The position numbers and the translations under genes are program-made. 44,671 nucleotides of DNA from positions 1-44,671 of the forward strand of contig JAIQFV010000030.1 of the NCBI GenBank assembly GCA_020073085.1, in the 5' to 3' direction. Within the stretch, counting starts at the first letter, position 1. Every line of letters begins with the position of its first letter. Of this stretch, positions 6,405 through 16,018 are shown one piece after another. Under the pieces are notes generated by a model. The model ran no database searches. It saw nothing but the letters and a program-made list of their open reading frames with translations, and had not been told where the DNA came from. The stretch comes from Terriglobia bacterium (GTDB lineage Bacteria > Acidobacteriota > Terriglobia > JAIQFV01).

Positions 6405-8885
6405 ATGACATTTCGTTTTTTGAGGATGGTTTTCATCCTCACCTTGTTGATGGGGACGGCGGTTGTGAATGCGGCTGGAGGAGGAGCCGGAGCGGGCGAT
6501 GCCTCCGCCTCAAAGGCCAATCAGGACCCTACCTACCAGGCGCTCCGCACGGTGGGGCTGAGTGGAGACGCTGTGGCCGTCACCAATTTCACGCTGAAGC
6601 GCGAGGCGGGGACCTTCATATTCAAGTCGGGCAGTCTCTATTTTCTTGCGCCGGTGGCGAGCAAAGTGACCGGGGCCGTGTTTGTGGGGGAAGGGAATTT
6701 CCAACTGAGCCCTCTGCTGAAGAGTGAACGCCAAAGCTTGTCGATCTTGACCAAGGACTCCGAAGGGGTCATCAATGAGGAATTCAATCAACTTGTGTTG
6801 CGGTTTACCGACGGTACCTACGAAGAGCTCAAGAAAGCGGGGAGCGTCGCCCCGGGGTCAGCCGATAGCCACGCCCGGGATGTCCTTGGCGATAATCAAT
6901 CCCTCCTGCGCCGTACGCTCCACTACAACCTCAGCGGTAGAATCCTTCAAGATCTTCTGGGTGATCACCAGGGGGGCTTGTTCTATGCGTTCATCAAGGG
7001 GAAGAAATACAGCGGCAAGCTTCTCTTTGCGATTGATCCTCACGGCGTGCCGGGCCTGGGTGATCTCCCGCCAGTTGAGCCTGAAGAAGTGGCCTTACTG
7101 ACCTATGACGATTCCAAACTCGGCATTTGGTGCTCTTTTCATCTGGCTTCTGAATACAATACCGGCAAGGCCGTGGGGAATCAGAAAAATGGCGTGATCC
7201 ACATTGAACACCAGGAGCTCGACACCACCATCGAGCGTAATGCCCGAATCCAGGGAACCGCCACCACAAAATTCATCGTCCAGTCGGCCGGGGTGCGGGT
7301 GGCTCCGTTCGACTTATTTCCGACGTTACGAGTCGAGAGCGTGACGGACTCCGCGGGTCAGGCGCTTTCCTTCATCCAGGAGGGAAAGGACGACGATCCT
7401 CAGTTCTCCGTGATTCTTCCTAAGGCTCTCGGGGCCGGTGAGAGTTACGTGATTAAAACGACCTACGGGGGGAAAGAGGCCGTGAGAGACTCGGGAGGCG
7501 GAAATTATTATCCGGTCGCCAGAGACAACTGGTATCCCAACAGCCGATTTGGCGATTATGCGGAGTATGAGATGACCTTCCACATCCCCAAGGGATTAAC
7601 CATGGTGGCCACCGGGACTCCGGTCAGCAACGAGAATGACGGGAATCAGAACGTCTCCCGGTGGCGCAGTGAAGTACCGCAGGCCGTGGCGGGTTTCAAC
7701 TTCGGGAAATTTAGAAAACAAGAGGCAAAAGACAATCAGCTTGGGTACACCATCGAGTCCTACGCAAACACGGAGCAACCGGATATTTTCCGCGAATTAC
7801 AGGCGGACATAGAGCAGGAGGAGCAACGGGGGAACCGATCAGAAACGACGCTGGGAAGCCTGGACACGACCGGGTTGATCAAAAAGGCCTTGGCGGAAGG
7901 ACAGATTTCCATCGCACTCTACACCACCTATTTTGGGCCGATCCCTTATAAGCGGGTCGCCTTGACCCAGCAGACAGCGACAAACTTCGGTCAGTCTTGG
8001 CCCACCCTGGTCTATCTTCCCATTACGGCATTTCTCGACACTACCATTCGCCATCAACTCCACATCGATGATACCAAAGGGTTCTTCAAGATTGTGGGCC
8101 CCCATGAAGTGGCGCACCAATGGTGGGGACACGCAGTCGGATTTGCCTCCTACCGGGACCAGTGGATGAGCGAGGGGTTTGCGGAGTTCTCTTCTTCCTT
8201 GTACGTCCAGGTGATCCAGAAAAAGACGCAGGAATTCAAAAAATTCTGGGATGACGAACGCAATCTCATGCTTGAAAGAAATAATTTTGGGAAACGGGCT
8301 ATTGATGTGGGTCCGGTGACGATGGGATACCGGCTCAGCAACAGCAAGTCCGGCTTCGACATCTATCAACGCCTGATTTATCCCAAGGGAGCCTACATCC
8401 TCCACATGATCCGCATGATGATGTGGAACAATCGCACCGCGGATGAAAAGTTCATTGAGATGATGAGAGATTTCATCAAGACCTATGCCAACCAGACGGC
8501 CACCACCGAGGACTTCAAGGCGATGGTCGAGAAACATATCCTTCCCGTGATGAATGTGACGGGCGACGGGAAAATGGATTGGTTCTTCAACGAGTATGTT
8601 TATGGCACCTCACTGCCTAATTATGCTTTGGATTACTCGGTGAATAACAGCCCGGACGGCAAGCTCATGCTGCACGTTAAGATGACCCAATCGAACGTGG
8701 ACGACAACTTTGCGATGCGCATTCCGATCTACCTGGAGCTTGCGGATTCGCGCGTGATCCGTCTGGGAGGTGTCCTCCTTCAGGGAAACAAATCAATTGA
8801 ACAGGATGTTCCTCTCGAAGGGTTAAAGGAAAAACCTAAGCGGGTCATGCTGAATTACTTTAATGATGTTCTGTGTACCCAGTAA
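6405..8885 (+). CDS. Secreted M1-family zinc metallopeptidase (aminopeptidase N-like)
   Basis: The 826-residue product has a signal peptide (MTFRFLRMVFILTLLMGTAV, cut near VNAA), so it acts in the periplasm or outside. The gluzincin site is intact: HEVAH at residues 567-571 and Glu590 in MSEGFAEF, giving HExxH-X18-E. The upstream region (residues about 270-480) resembles the M1 N-terminal beta domain, and the NWYPNSRFGDYAEYEMTF stretch is typical of bacterial secreted M1 relatives. A canonical GxMEN exopeptidase motif is not evident, so true aminopeptidase activity is uncertain. ATG 6,405 is preferred over GTG 6,402 because AGGAGG (6,393-6,398) is 6 bases ahead. The 3' end overlaps by 26 bases the convergent gene on the other strand. 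Confidence 0.85.
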   Translation: MTFRFLRMVFILTLLMGTAVVNAAGGGAGAGDASASKANQDPTYQALRTVGLSGDAVAVTNFTLKREAGTFIFKSGSLYFLAPVASKVTGAVFVGEGNFQLSPLLKSERQSLSILTKDSEGVINEEFNQLVLRFTDGTYEELKKAGSVAPGSADSHARDVLGDNQSLLRRTLHYNLSGRILQDLLGDHQGGLFYAFIKGKKYSGKLLFAIDPHGVPGLGDLPPVEPEEVALLTYDDSKLGIWCSFHLASEYNTGKAVGNQKNGVIHIEHQELDTTIERNARIQGTATTKFIVQSAGVRVAPFDLFPTLRVESVTDSAGQALSFIQEGKDDDPQFSVILPKALGAGESYVIKTTYGGKEAVRDSGGGNYYPVARDNWYPNSRFGDYAEYEMTFHIPKGLTMVATGTPVSNENDGNQNVSRWRSEVPQAVAGFNFGKFRKQEAKDNQLGYTIESYANTEQPDIFRELQADIEQEEQRGNRSETTLGSLDTTGLIKKALAEGQISIALYTTYFGPIPYKRVALTQQTATNFGQSWPTLVYLPITAFLDTTIRHQLHIDDTKGFFKIVGPHEVAHQWWGHAVGFASYRDQWMSEGFAEFSSSLYVQVIQKKTQEFKKFWDDERNLMLERNNFGKRAIDVGPVTMGYRLSNSKSGFDIYQRLIYPKGAYILHMIRMMMWNNRTADEKFIEMMRDFIKTYANQTATTEDFKAMVEKHILPVMNVTGDGKMDWFFNEYVYGTSLPNYALDYSVNNSPDGKLMLHVKMTQSNVDDNFAMRIPIYLELADSRVIRLGGVLLQGNKSIEQDVPLEGLKEKPKRVMLNYFNDVLCTQ

Positions 8886-9795
8886 GGAATCGGATATCGC
8901 TCCCATTGGGAAGAACGCGCACCCGGACGTGCTCGGTCAGACGGCGGACCCGTTCCCTGAGGGCTCCGTGACGCGATGGATCCTCGGTAAACGTCAAGAG
9001 CCTCGAATAAAGGTGTGAGAATGCCTGGTTTCCCGTCAGCGGGGCTTTGTCCGGGGCCACAGTTCCACTGCAGATGAAGATCTCAGCCAGTGGGGCTCCC
9101 TTCAATTTTGTCGCGGGTCGCGCATTCCCGCCAAGCGGTGTCTGATGTGCCATAAACTTCCCGTCTTTGGATTGGGCGAGCAGCGATATCTCCCCCCCGA
9201 ACAGTGAGCTTGCCTTTGGAGTGCCGTCCGCCCGCTCGTCGCCCAATGCTGAATCATCCAGCAGAAGGTAACTCCGCTCGTGGTGCACCACCGTCGACCC
9301 CCGTATCAGCATGCCATCGAATCCCTCCAGCCACAGCGGGAACAGCATCTGCAAGAGGGTCAGAAATTGAGGGAGCTTTTCCGGAATGGCAGCCCAGGCC
9401 AATCGATAGCGGGGAAGGTACGTCGCCTCCAAGCCGGTGTTCCTCAGTATCCAGTAGTGGGACCGTGCTTCAACCGTCCTCCCGGATTCCCGTAAGGCGA
9501 AGTCCTTGTCAGGAAAAAATCCCGATTCACAGACCAGTCGCGGCGATCCCTCCACAGGACGGCCGATCTCAGGAGAGAAATGGTGGTGAATGATTTGAGT
9601 CATGACGGGGGTACGCGATTCGACAGTGAATGCGACGGGGCCGATTCGCAATGTGATCTCCGAGGCCAGCATCTGTGGAGTATTCAACCGTTGGACCGCT
9701 GGCGTCGATCTGGAACCTGCGTGACAAACACTGGTCAGTTCCTCCCCGAATGGGGCTCCAGGCTTAATCATCTTGTTTCCTCGTTGAATGTTCAT
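8860..9795 (-). CDS. HprK-like protein with a degenerate P-loop
   Basis: The 311-residue protein has the layout of HprK-related kinases. An N-terminal beta-rich region (EITLRIGPVAFTVESRTPVM, then IHHHFSP) precedes the segment GMLIRGSTVVHHERSYLLLDDSALGDE, at the place where such proteins normally read 'LHAAAVV..G.GLLLLGPSGSGKST'. Here the glycine-rich loop and its lysine are replaced by DDSALGDERADG, so ATP binding is unlikely. The later QTPLGG matches the TPF/TPW-G motif. It may be a scaffold or pseudokinase. Assignment rests on pattern similarity only. ATG 9,795 is preceded by AGAGGAG close by; ATG 9,771 is an alternative. Confidence 0.45.
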   Translation of the reverse strand: MNIQRGNKMIKPGAPFGEELTSVCHAGSRSTPAVQRLNTPQMLASEITLRIGPVAFTVESRTPVMTQIIHHHFSPEIGRPVEGSPRLVCESGFFPDKDFALRESGRTVEARSHYWILRNTGLEATYLPRYRLAWAAIPEKLPQFLTLLQMLFPLWLEGFDGMLIRGSTVVHHERSYLLLDDSALGDERADGTPKASSLFGGEISLLAQSKDGKFMAHQTPLGGNARPATKLKGAPLAEIFICSGTVAPDKAPLTGNQAFSHLYSRLLTFTEDPSRHGALRERVRRLTEHVRVRVLPNGSDIRFLTGYTEHH

Positions 9796-10301
9796 AGCTC
9801 CTCTTTTCCGGTTGGAATGGGGTAACGTCTCGATACAGTGGAAAACCCATTTAATCCTCGGGGTAAGTGTGAATTGCAGCTGACGTCTGTAAACAGGCAA
9901 GTAGCCATCCAAATCAACATCCCAATTATTCTCTGATACTTAAGTCGTATCAGCTAGAAAAGATCGCTCCTCAAAACTGCCGGAAAAAGTCAGGTTTGAA
10001 ATCAAATTTGGTCCAGGGGAGGGATCGATGAAAATTGCCCTCACCCGCCTCATCCCCGCGAATTCGCCAAAGCGTGACGAATTTCCATCGCAGTGATGAA
10101 ATGTCGTCATCGCTGGCGATGGCTTACGCGGAAGGAAAATTCGTGACTCCAAAACAACCCTCTTGTTTTCGAGTAAGTTAGTTTGAGTCTCAAGCCCGAT
10201 CTCATTTTTGGATTCAGGCGTGCAACTCTTATTGAGAATTGCCACTGTGGGTAGCCTGGATGAAGGCCACCAGGAAGAGACTTCCAGACGGGACAACGAC
10301 C
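9796..10301. other. Divergent intergenic region
   Basis: This region separates the minus-strand HprK-like gene from the plus-strand STAS/export operon and should hold both promoters. A small hairpin, CATCGC-TG-GCGATG, lies near 10,108-10,121. No clear promoter or gene can be assigned. Confidence 0.4.
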
Positions 10302-10661
10302 ATGATTAAGATTTCAAAAAAGGAAAGGGATAAAGGAAAGACGATCGAGCTCAAAATCGAGGGCAAAATCTGCGGGGCTTGGGCGCAGGAATTCAAGCAA
10401 ACCTGCATTCAAATCCTGGGGGAAGACGTTCAGCGACTCATTCTGGACTTTTCATCAGTGACCAGCATCGACCGTGAGGGGTTGAATTTACTGAAGAAAG
10501 TGGATTGTCCCCGGATAGAAATTGTCGGCTGCAACCTGTTTCTCAATGACCTGATTCAAGGGACGAAGTTGAAGCAGTCGAAGATCGAGGCAGATCCCCA
10601 AGCCGGATCAGCCCATTCGGCTCCCAAGGGAGTTCGAGGTGGTGGAAGAATTTCTCGATGA
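10302..10661 (+). CDS. STAS-domain protein (anti-sigma factor antagonist-like)
   Basis: The 119-residue protein fits a single STAS domain: KTIELKIEGKICGAWAQEF, then VQRLILDFSSVTSIDREGLN (core strand and helix with the conserved serine/aspartate region; SIDREG in place of the usual phospho-serine motif), then a RIEIVGCNLFLNDLI strand-helix. Such proteins bind anti-sigma factors or act as regulatory subunits. The ATG at 10,302 removes an unsupported extension; the ribosome site is weak. The stop is 11 bases before the tolC-like gene, so it is probably the first gene of the export operon. The C-terminal 20 residues are low-complexity and basic. Confidence 0.75.
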   Translation: MIKISKKERDKGKTIELKIEGKICGAWAQEFKQTCIQILGEDVQRLILDFSSVTSIDREGLNLLKKVDCPRIEIVGCNLFLNDLIQGTKLKQSKIEADPQAGSAHSAPKGVRGGGRISR

Positions 10662-10672
10662 GGTGAGCAGTG

Positions 10673-12253
10673 ATGCAAAAACTCATGGAAGTATTGGATT
10701 TCAGAAATATGTCTAACCTCTGGACCTCGATGGTGCAGCAGTACCAGATCCTGGGCTTTGAAGGCGTCGTGATCACGCTTTTGATCCTCATCGGGAATCT
10801 ACTACTGGAACAGTGGCGGCGGTATCGGAGGTCCTGGGGAGTGGCGGGACCGTTTCCAGTGCCCGTCCGGGCCGTGCAGATCCTGATGGTAGGCACGATT
10901 CTGGTGCTTGGGGTCAACCTCCCGGCATATTCGCAGAGCTCGTCTCCGACCCAGCGCCCTTCCTCCGCTCAGCCGGCAGCACAATCTCCTCAATCGCTTA
11001 CTTTGCGTCAGGCGGTCGAGATGGCGCTCGAGAACAATACCCAGGTCCAACTCAGTGCGGAGGAAATACAAGCCGCAAAAGGGCGATCGAACCAGGCGCG
11101 GGCCGCTCTTCTGCCGAATTTGGATGGCCAAGTGTCCCAGTCCAATATAACCATAAACCTCAAAGCCCAAGGCATCGATTTTTCCAAGATTCCGATTCCT
11201 GGATTCAGCAGTTTTGGGGCGCTGGTCGGGCCCTTCGATCGATTTGATGCTCGTGCTTTCCTGCAGCAGAATTTGTTCAACTTCGCGGCCATCCGTCAGT
11301 ATCAGGCCGCGCGCATCAGCCACAAAGTTTCAACCCTGGAGGCCGAGCGGGTTCGGCGAGACACGATTGCGACGGTGTCGGCACTCTATTACGGGGTCTT
11401 GCAGGCAGCGGCTCACATCGATGCCACTCAGGCGAATATCCGTTTGAACGAGAGCTTGCTGGAATTGGCAGTCCATCAAAAGGACGCCGGCACGGGGACG
11501 GCGGTGGATGTCACCCGCGCACAGGTGCAACTCGCCCAGCAACGGCAGCGTTTGCTGAGTGATGAAGTCGATTACGAGGACGCCCGGCTGAGGTTACTGA
11601 AGGCGATGGGGAAAGACGTTTCCATGGATGTCCAACTGGTGGATACCCTGACGCTTCGGGACGAGCCGATCCTGAGCATGCCCGAAGCGCTCACGATTTC
11701 GAAGGAGAACCGGGTGGAGCTGCAGTCACAGACGGAGCGGGAGCACGCCGCCCGATTGCAGTTGAGTTCGGTCAAGGCCGAACGGTATCCCTCGGTGGGT
11801 TTTTTTGCGGATTATGGGTCCAGCGGGTTGACCCCCGGCGACTCCGCTCTTGCAACACGCACCTATGGGGTTGCTGCGACCCTGCCCATTTTCGATGGAG
11901 GACGCCGGGAAGGGCGAATTGCGGAACAGTCGGCGCGAACCAGGGAAGAGGCCATCCGGTTGACGGATGTCAAACAACAAGTGGAAGTGGAGGTTCGCCT
12001 CGCCTTGAAGACCCTGGAATCGACCCGTCAACAGGTGGCTGTGTCGGAAGAAAACCTGAAGTTATCGCAGACTGAACTGGAACTTGCCCGCGACCGGTTC
12101 CAGGAGGGCGTCACGAACAATATTGAAGTGGTCAATGCCCAAACCTCCCTCGAACAGGCCCGCGACCGAAGGATCGAAGCGCTGTATCTGTTCAATCTGG
12201 CCCGCGTCAATCTGGATCGGGCATTGGGTCAGGTGGAGAAAATTTATCAGTAA
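10673..12253 (+). CDS. TolC-family outer-membrane efflux protein
   Basis: The 526-residue protein carries two OEP repeats. The first follows SLTLRQAVEMALENN (about residue 105), and the second half has the TYGVAATLPIFDGGRREGRIAE pattern and the closing coiled-coil repeat ENLKLSQTELELARDRFQEG...EVVNAQTSLEQARD. It forms the trimeric outer-membrane and periplasmic channel for the EmrA/EmrB-type pump encoded next. Oddly, about 88 residues precede the expected mature start, with two hydrophobic segments (about 28-46 and 67-86); only the second, ending NLPAYSQ, looks like a normal signal peptide. The true start may therefore be internal, or the first segment is an added membrane anchor. The ATG at 10,673 follows AGGTGAG. 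Confidence 0.9.
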   Translation: MQKLMEVLDFRNMSNLWTSMVQQYQILGFEGVVITLLILIGNLLLEQWRRYRRSWGVAGPFPVPVRAVQILMVGTILVLGVNLPAYSQSSSPTQRPSSAQPAAQSPQSLTLRQAVEMALENNTQVQLSAEEIQAAKGRSNQARAALLPNLDGQVSQSNITINLKAQGIDFSKIPIPGFSSFGALVGPFDRFDARAFLQQNLFNFAAIRQYQAARISHKVSTLEAERVRRDTIATVSALYYGVLQAAAHIDATQANIRLNESLLELAVHQKDAGTGTAVDVTRAQVQLAQQRQRLLSDEVDYEDARLRLLKAMGKDVSMDVQLVDTLTLRDEPILSMPEALTISKENRVELQSQTEREHAARLQLSSVKAERYPSVGFFADYGSSGLTPGDSALATRTYGVAATLPIFDGGRREGRIAEQSARTREEAIRLTDVKQQVEVEVRLALKTLESTRQQVAVSEENLKLSQTELELARDRFQEGVTNNIEVVNAQTSLEQARDRRIEALYLFNLARVNLDRALGQVEKIYQ

Positions 12254-12385
12254 CCAAAAGGGTGGAGCCCATCCATGAGAAACCGGACATGTCAAATGGG
12301 ATCCGCTGAGTGAGTGGTGAGTGAATGGATTGAGACTTTGGATTGACCTGGAAACTCGGACGATAGGTCAACAGGAGATGTGGAT

Positions 12386-13675
12386 ATGGCAAACGAGCCC
12401 AATGCAGTGATACCGAATGAGAACCCTCCCAAGGCAGCACCCGTCAGCAATGGAAACGGGTTTAACGCGCGGCGCAAGCAACAGCTGCGCATCGGGCTGA
12501 TCGTTGGGACCATCGTCTTTGCTTTTGTATTCGGCGGGTGGAGGATTTACTCCGCCGGGCATGTCAGCACCGACGACGCCCAGGTGGCCGGGCACATTAT
12601 TGTCATCAGCGCCAAGGCGACGGGCTTTATCAAGAATGTTTATGTTCTGGACAACCAGGAAGTCCAGGCGGGACAACTGCTGGCGGAAATTGATGACCGG
12701 GACTACCAGGTCCGACTCGCGCAGGCAGAAGCGGATCTGGCTGTGGCCCGGGCGACGGCCAGGGCCTCGTCAACCCAGGTGTCGGTAACCAGCCAGACCA
12801 CCACCTCATTGGTCGATCAGGCCAGGGCCGGCGTGACCAGTGCCAGGGCCGGCGTCGAAACGGCGGAAAAAGACCTGGAACAGACCCGGGCGATGCTCCG
12901 CGCAGCAGAGGCGGATGTGGTGGCCGCAAGATCCAATCTGAAAAGAACACAGGACGATGTGACCCGCTACCGGAAACTGGCCGCCAAGGAAGAGATCCCG
13001 CGTCAAACCCTCGAGGCCGCCGAGAACGGGGAAGTGGCGGCCCAGGCAAGCGTCACCAGCTCGGTTCAAAATGAACAAGCCGCCCGGGCCAAAGTCGCCT
13101 GGGCAGAAGCTCGCGTGACGCAGGCGAAGGCACAGATAAACGATTCTCAGGCCCGCTTGATTGGGGCGGAGACTGCACCGGCCCAGGTGTCCATCTCCCA
13201 GTCGCAGGCCTCTACGGCCGAGGCGAAGGTGAAACGGGCGGAGGCCGACGTGGAATCACGACGGCTGGAATTGAGCTACACCAAAATCTATGCTCCCCTC
13301 CACGGGGTGGTCAGCAAAAAGAGCGTGGAAATCGGCCAGAACGTCGCCATCGGGCAGCCGTTGATGGCCCTGGTTCCATTGGATGATGTTTGGGTGGTGG
13401 CGAATTTCAAGGAAACGCAGTTGAAGAATGTGCGCGCCGGACAGAGTGCCGATGTCGACGTGGACACCTATTCGGGGAAGACGTTTCACGGGAAAGTGGA
13501 CTCAGTCGCCGCCGGCACGGGGGCCGTGTTCTCTCTGCTTCCCCCGGAAAATGCCACGGGCAACTACGTTAAAGTGGTGCAACGAATTCCTGTAAAAATC
13601 CTGCTGACCGAGCAGAAGCCGGGAGAGGTTCTTCGGCCCGGCATGAACGTGGTGGTCACCATTCATACCCGTTGA
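12386..13675 (+). CDS. emrA: HlyD/EmrA-family membrane-fusion protein
   Basis: This 429-residue periplasmic adaptor has a cytoplasmic N-terminus, one membrane helix (about 36-54, LIVGTIVFAFVFGGW), then STDDAQVAGHI typical of EmrA and the first lipoyl half. A long alanine-rich coiled coil follows (about 105-285), then the second lipoyl half (LSYTKIYAPLHGVVSKKSVE) and a beta-barrel with VVANFKETQLKNVRAGQ and a closing LRPGMNVVVTI. It links the inner-membrane EmrB to the TolC-type channel. The ATG at 12,386 has AGGAGA at 12,373-12,378; the GTG at 12,380 is too close. The gap to tolC is 132 bases. Confidence 0.92.
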   Translation: MANEPNAVIPNENPPKAAPVSNGNGFNARRKQQLRIGLIVGTIVFAFVFGGWRIYSAGHVSTDDAQVAGHIIVISAKATGFIKNVYVLDNQEVQAGQLLAEIDDRDYQVRLAQAEADLAVARATARASSTQVSVTSQTTTSLVDQARAGVTSARAGVETAEKDLEQTRAMLRAAEADVVAARSNLKRTQDDVTRYRKLAAKEEIPRQTLEAAENGEVAAQASVTSSVQNEQAARAKVAWAEARVTQAKAQINDSQARLIGAETAPAQVSISQSQASTAEAKVKRAEADVESRRLELSYTKIYAPLHGVVSKKSVEIGQNVAIGQPLMALVPLDDVWVVANFKETQLKNVRAGQSADVDVDTYSGKTFHGKVDSVAAGTGAVFSLLPPENATGNYVKVVQRIPVKILLTEQKPGEVLRPGMNVVVTIHTR

Positions 13676-13794
13676 TCAGGGATTTGCGCCGGGGATCGAA
13701 CTGGTCCTCGAGGGCGCTTAAAGGATGACTTGGAATTCGGAAGTGTGCGAGACAGCAGATCGACGAAACATCGGGGTAGCAAGAGGACTTTGAA

Positions 13795-15441
13795 ATGTCG
13801 GCCATAACACAGGATGTATTCTTAGAAGGACCCCAGGAGACGACTCTGAGCCAGACCGTGGTGGGCGATGTGAATTTCCACGCCGACGGGATGCCCCGGA
13901 TCAATCCCTGGCTCATCGCGGTCACGGTCACCATGGCGACCTTCATGGAGGTGCTGGATACCAGTGTAGCCAATGTGGCGCTGCCGCACATCGCCGGGAG
14001 TCTCTCGGCAGGCGTCGACGAATCGACCTGGGTCCTGACCTCCTATCTCGTCTCGAACGCCATTATTCTTCCCATCTCCCCCTGGCTGGGCGGCCGGATC
14101 GGGCGCAAACGGTTTTACCAGCTCTGCGTCATCGTGTTCACCGTCTCGTCCCTGCTGTGTGGTCTGGCCCCTTCCCTGGGCATGTTGATCTTCTTTCGTG
14201 TGCTTCAGGGGTTGGGCGGGGGAGGACTGCAACCGACGGAGCAGGCCATCCTGTTCGAATCCTTTCCGGCTGAAAAGCGCGGAATGGCTGCGGCGGTTTA
14301 CGGAATGGGCGTTTTGTTCGCGCCGATCATCGGACCCACCCTGGGCGGCTGGATTACGGACAACTATTCATGGAGATGGATCTTTTTCATCAACCTCCCG
14401 GTGGGGGCGCTCTCCATTTTCATGACACAGCTGGTGGTGTTCGATCCTCCCTATATCAAGGCGCTGAAAAACAAGGTCGGAAAGATCGATGCCGTGGGGC
14501 TCGGCCTGGTGGCGGTGGGGCTCGGCTTTCTCCAAATCGTCCTTGACAAGGGTCAGCGGGAGGACTGGTTTGAGTCGGGATTCATCGTTCAGATGGTCAT
14601 TTTGTCGGCGATCGCTTTGATCTTTTTCGTCATATGGGAGTTGCGTGTTGCCCATCCGGTGGTCAACCTCCGTATCCTCAAGGACCGGACGTTTTCGACG
14701 GGGATGGTTCTTATTTTTATGACCGGATTCGTGTTATATGGCTCGATCGTGTTACTCCCGATATATTTGCAGAGTCTAATGGGATACACGGCCATGCTGT
14801 CCGGTCTGGTGATTTCGCCGGGAGGCATCGCCACCTTGATGATGATGCCGTTGGTGGGCGCCATGGTCAGTAAGCGCGTCGATGCCCGCCTTTTGATTGC
14901 CATTGGATTGATTGTGACTGCAGCTTCGGTCTTTCAGATGTCGGATTTCAATTTGGAGGCAGGGCTGGCAAATTTCATCTGGCCCCGCATTGTTCAGGGC
15001 ATCGGCCTGGCGTTCCTGTTCATCCCGGTGAACACCGCGGCGTTTTCCGCGATGCCCAAGGAGATCATGAATGAAGGCACGGGATTATTTAACCTGATGC
15101 GCAATCTCGGAGGCAGCTTCGGAATTGCGGCGGTCGCCACGGTCTTGTCGAGGAGACAGCAGGTTCACTCGGCGCACTTGACCGAGTACATCAACCCGCT
15201 GAACCCCAATTTTCAATCCCGTATCATGGGGGTCCAGCAGTTTATCGCAGGATCGGGTTCTGACCCGGTGACCTCCCAGCAACATTCCCTGGGTCTGGTG
15301 AATGGGCTGCTTGAGCGACATGCCGCCATGCAAGCGTTCGTGGATGACTTTTGGTTGTTAGGGGTGTTGATGCTGGCCATGCTTCCGCTGCTCCTCTTCA
15401 TGCGGAAGCCTGCTCAGGATTCAGAGATTGTGATGCATTGA
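13795..15441 (+). CDS. emrB: DHA2-family MFS drug exporter, EmrB/QacA-like
   Basis: This 548-residue inner-membrane proton antiporter has about 14 predicted helices. It has the DHA2 marks VLDTSVANVALPHIAGSL in helix 1, WVLTSYLVSNAIILPISPWLGGRIGRKR (motif A), FRVLQGLGGGGLQP (motif B) and GMGVLFAPIIGPTLGGWI (motif C, the antiporter signature). With EmrA and the TolC-type channel it forms a tripartite exporter for hydrophobic toxic compounds. RBS AAGAGGA lies 7 bases before the ATG. The gene follows emrA by 119 bases on the same strand. Confidence 0.93.
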   Translation: MSAITQDVFLEGPQETTLSQTVVGDVNFHADGMPRINPWLIAVTVTMATFMEVLDTSVANVALPHIAGSLSAGVDESTWVLTSYLVSNAIILPISPWLGGRIGRKRFYQLCVIVFTVSSLLCGLAPSLGMLIFFRVLQGLGGGGLQPTEQAILFESFPAEKRGMAAAVYGMGVLFAPIIGPTLGGWITDNYSWRWIFFINLPVGALSIFMTQLVVFDPPYIKALKNKVGKIDAVGLGLVAVGLGFLQIVLDKGQREDWFESGFIVQMVILSAIALIFFVIWELRVAHPVVNLRILKDRTFSTGMVLIFMTGFVLYGSIVLLPIYLQSLMGYTAMLSGLVISPGGIATLMMMPLVGAMVSKRVDARLLIAIGLIVTAASVFQMSDFNLEAGLANFIWPRIVQGIGLAFLFIPVNTAAFSAMPKEIMNEGTGLFNLMRNLGGSFGIAAVATVLSRRQQVHSAHLTEYINPLNPNFQSRIMGVQQFIAGSGSDPVTSQQHSLGLVNGLLERHAAMQAFVDDFWLLGVLMLAMLPLLLFMRKPAQDSEIVMH

Positions 15442-15607
15442 TGGATGAAAGTTGAGCCAAAGGGAGAAGTCTTGATATGGAGTCAGAGCCGGAAGAATCC
15501 TTGAGGCCGGGAGGCCTGTCTTTTCGAGAGTGCCATGCGATCCTTCATCAGAACGGTTCTTTTAAACTTTTACCGACGCAGCGACTCTTCATAGGAGGGG
15601 TCTGAAT

Positions 15608-15868
15608 ATGACGCAAAGCAAATCGCGCGCTCTGTGGTGGAAACTTACTGAAGGAAGAATGGTTGCAAACAAGTCAGGGATCGACCTCGACGGCTCGACG
15701 CAGGTGCTAGTGCACGATTTGGTAGAATTCGAGACGGCGTCAAAGACTCTGAAGGAAAAGGCGATTTCCGACTCCCCGACGATGCGACTGGAGGAGGCTC
15801 CACTTCCGTTTGAGGCGATCCATGAATGGATGACCTGGACCATGGGTGGCAGCAAGATAAATCAATAA
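15608..15868 (+). CDS. Small hypothetical protein
   Basis: The 86-residue soluble protein is acidic overall, with no recognisable domain, signal peptide or membrane segment. Support comes from a strong AGGAGG (about 15,593-15,598) before the ATG and a position just downstream of the emrB operon. A minus-strand frame over the same bases has no such site. Confidence 0.5.
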   Translation: MTQSKSRALWWKLTEGRMVANKSGIDLDGSTQVLVHDLVEFETASKTLKEKAISDSPTMRLEEAPLPFEAIHEWMTWTMGGSKINQ

Positions 15869-15931
15869 AGGGATTTATTCCTGGTGTTTTCTCAATTCCA
15901 GCACAACTGGATTCTGGTGGAAAAAGAAGGA

Positions 15932-15991
15932 GGGACAGACACCAGCTTTGCTACCATTCTGCAAAGTTATTTAAGAGAAGGTGTCTGTCCC
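15932..15991. repeat. REP3 palindromic element, solitary copy
   Basis: GGGACAGACACC (15,932-15,943) and its exact complement GGTGTCTGTCCC (15,980-15,991) bracket 36 bases. The same arms recur many times around the Y1 transposase gene at 42,625-43,206, about 27 kb away. The element lies just upstream of the oxidoreductase ribosome site (16,002-16,007), so it will be in that gene's leader. Confidence 0.8.
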
Positions 15992-16018
15992 TAACCCTGC
16001 GAAGGAGATCAGTCATTC

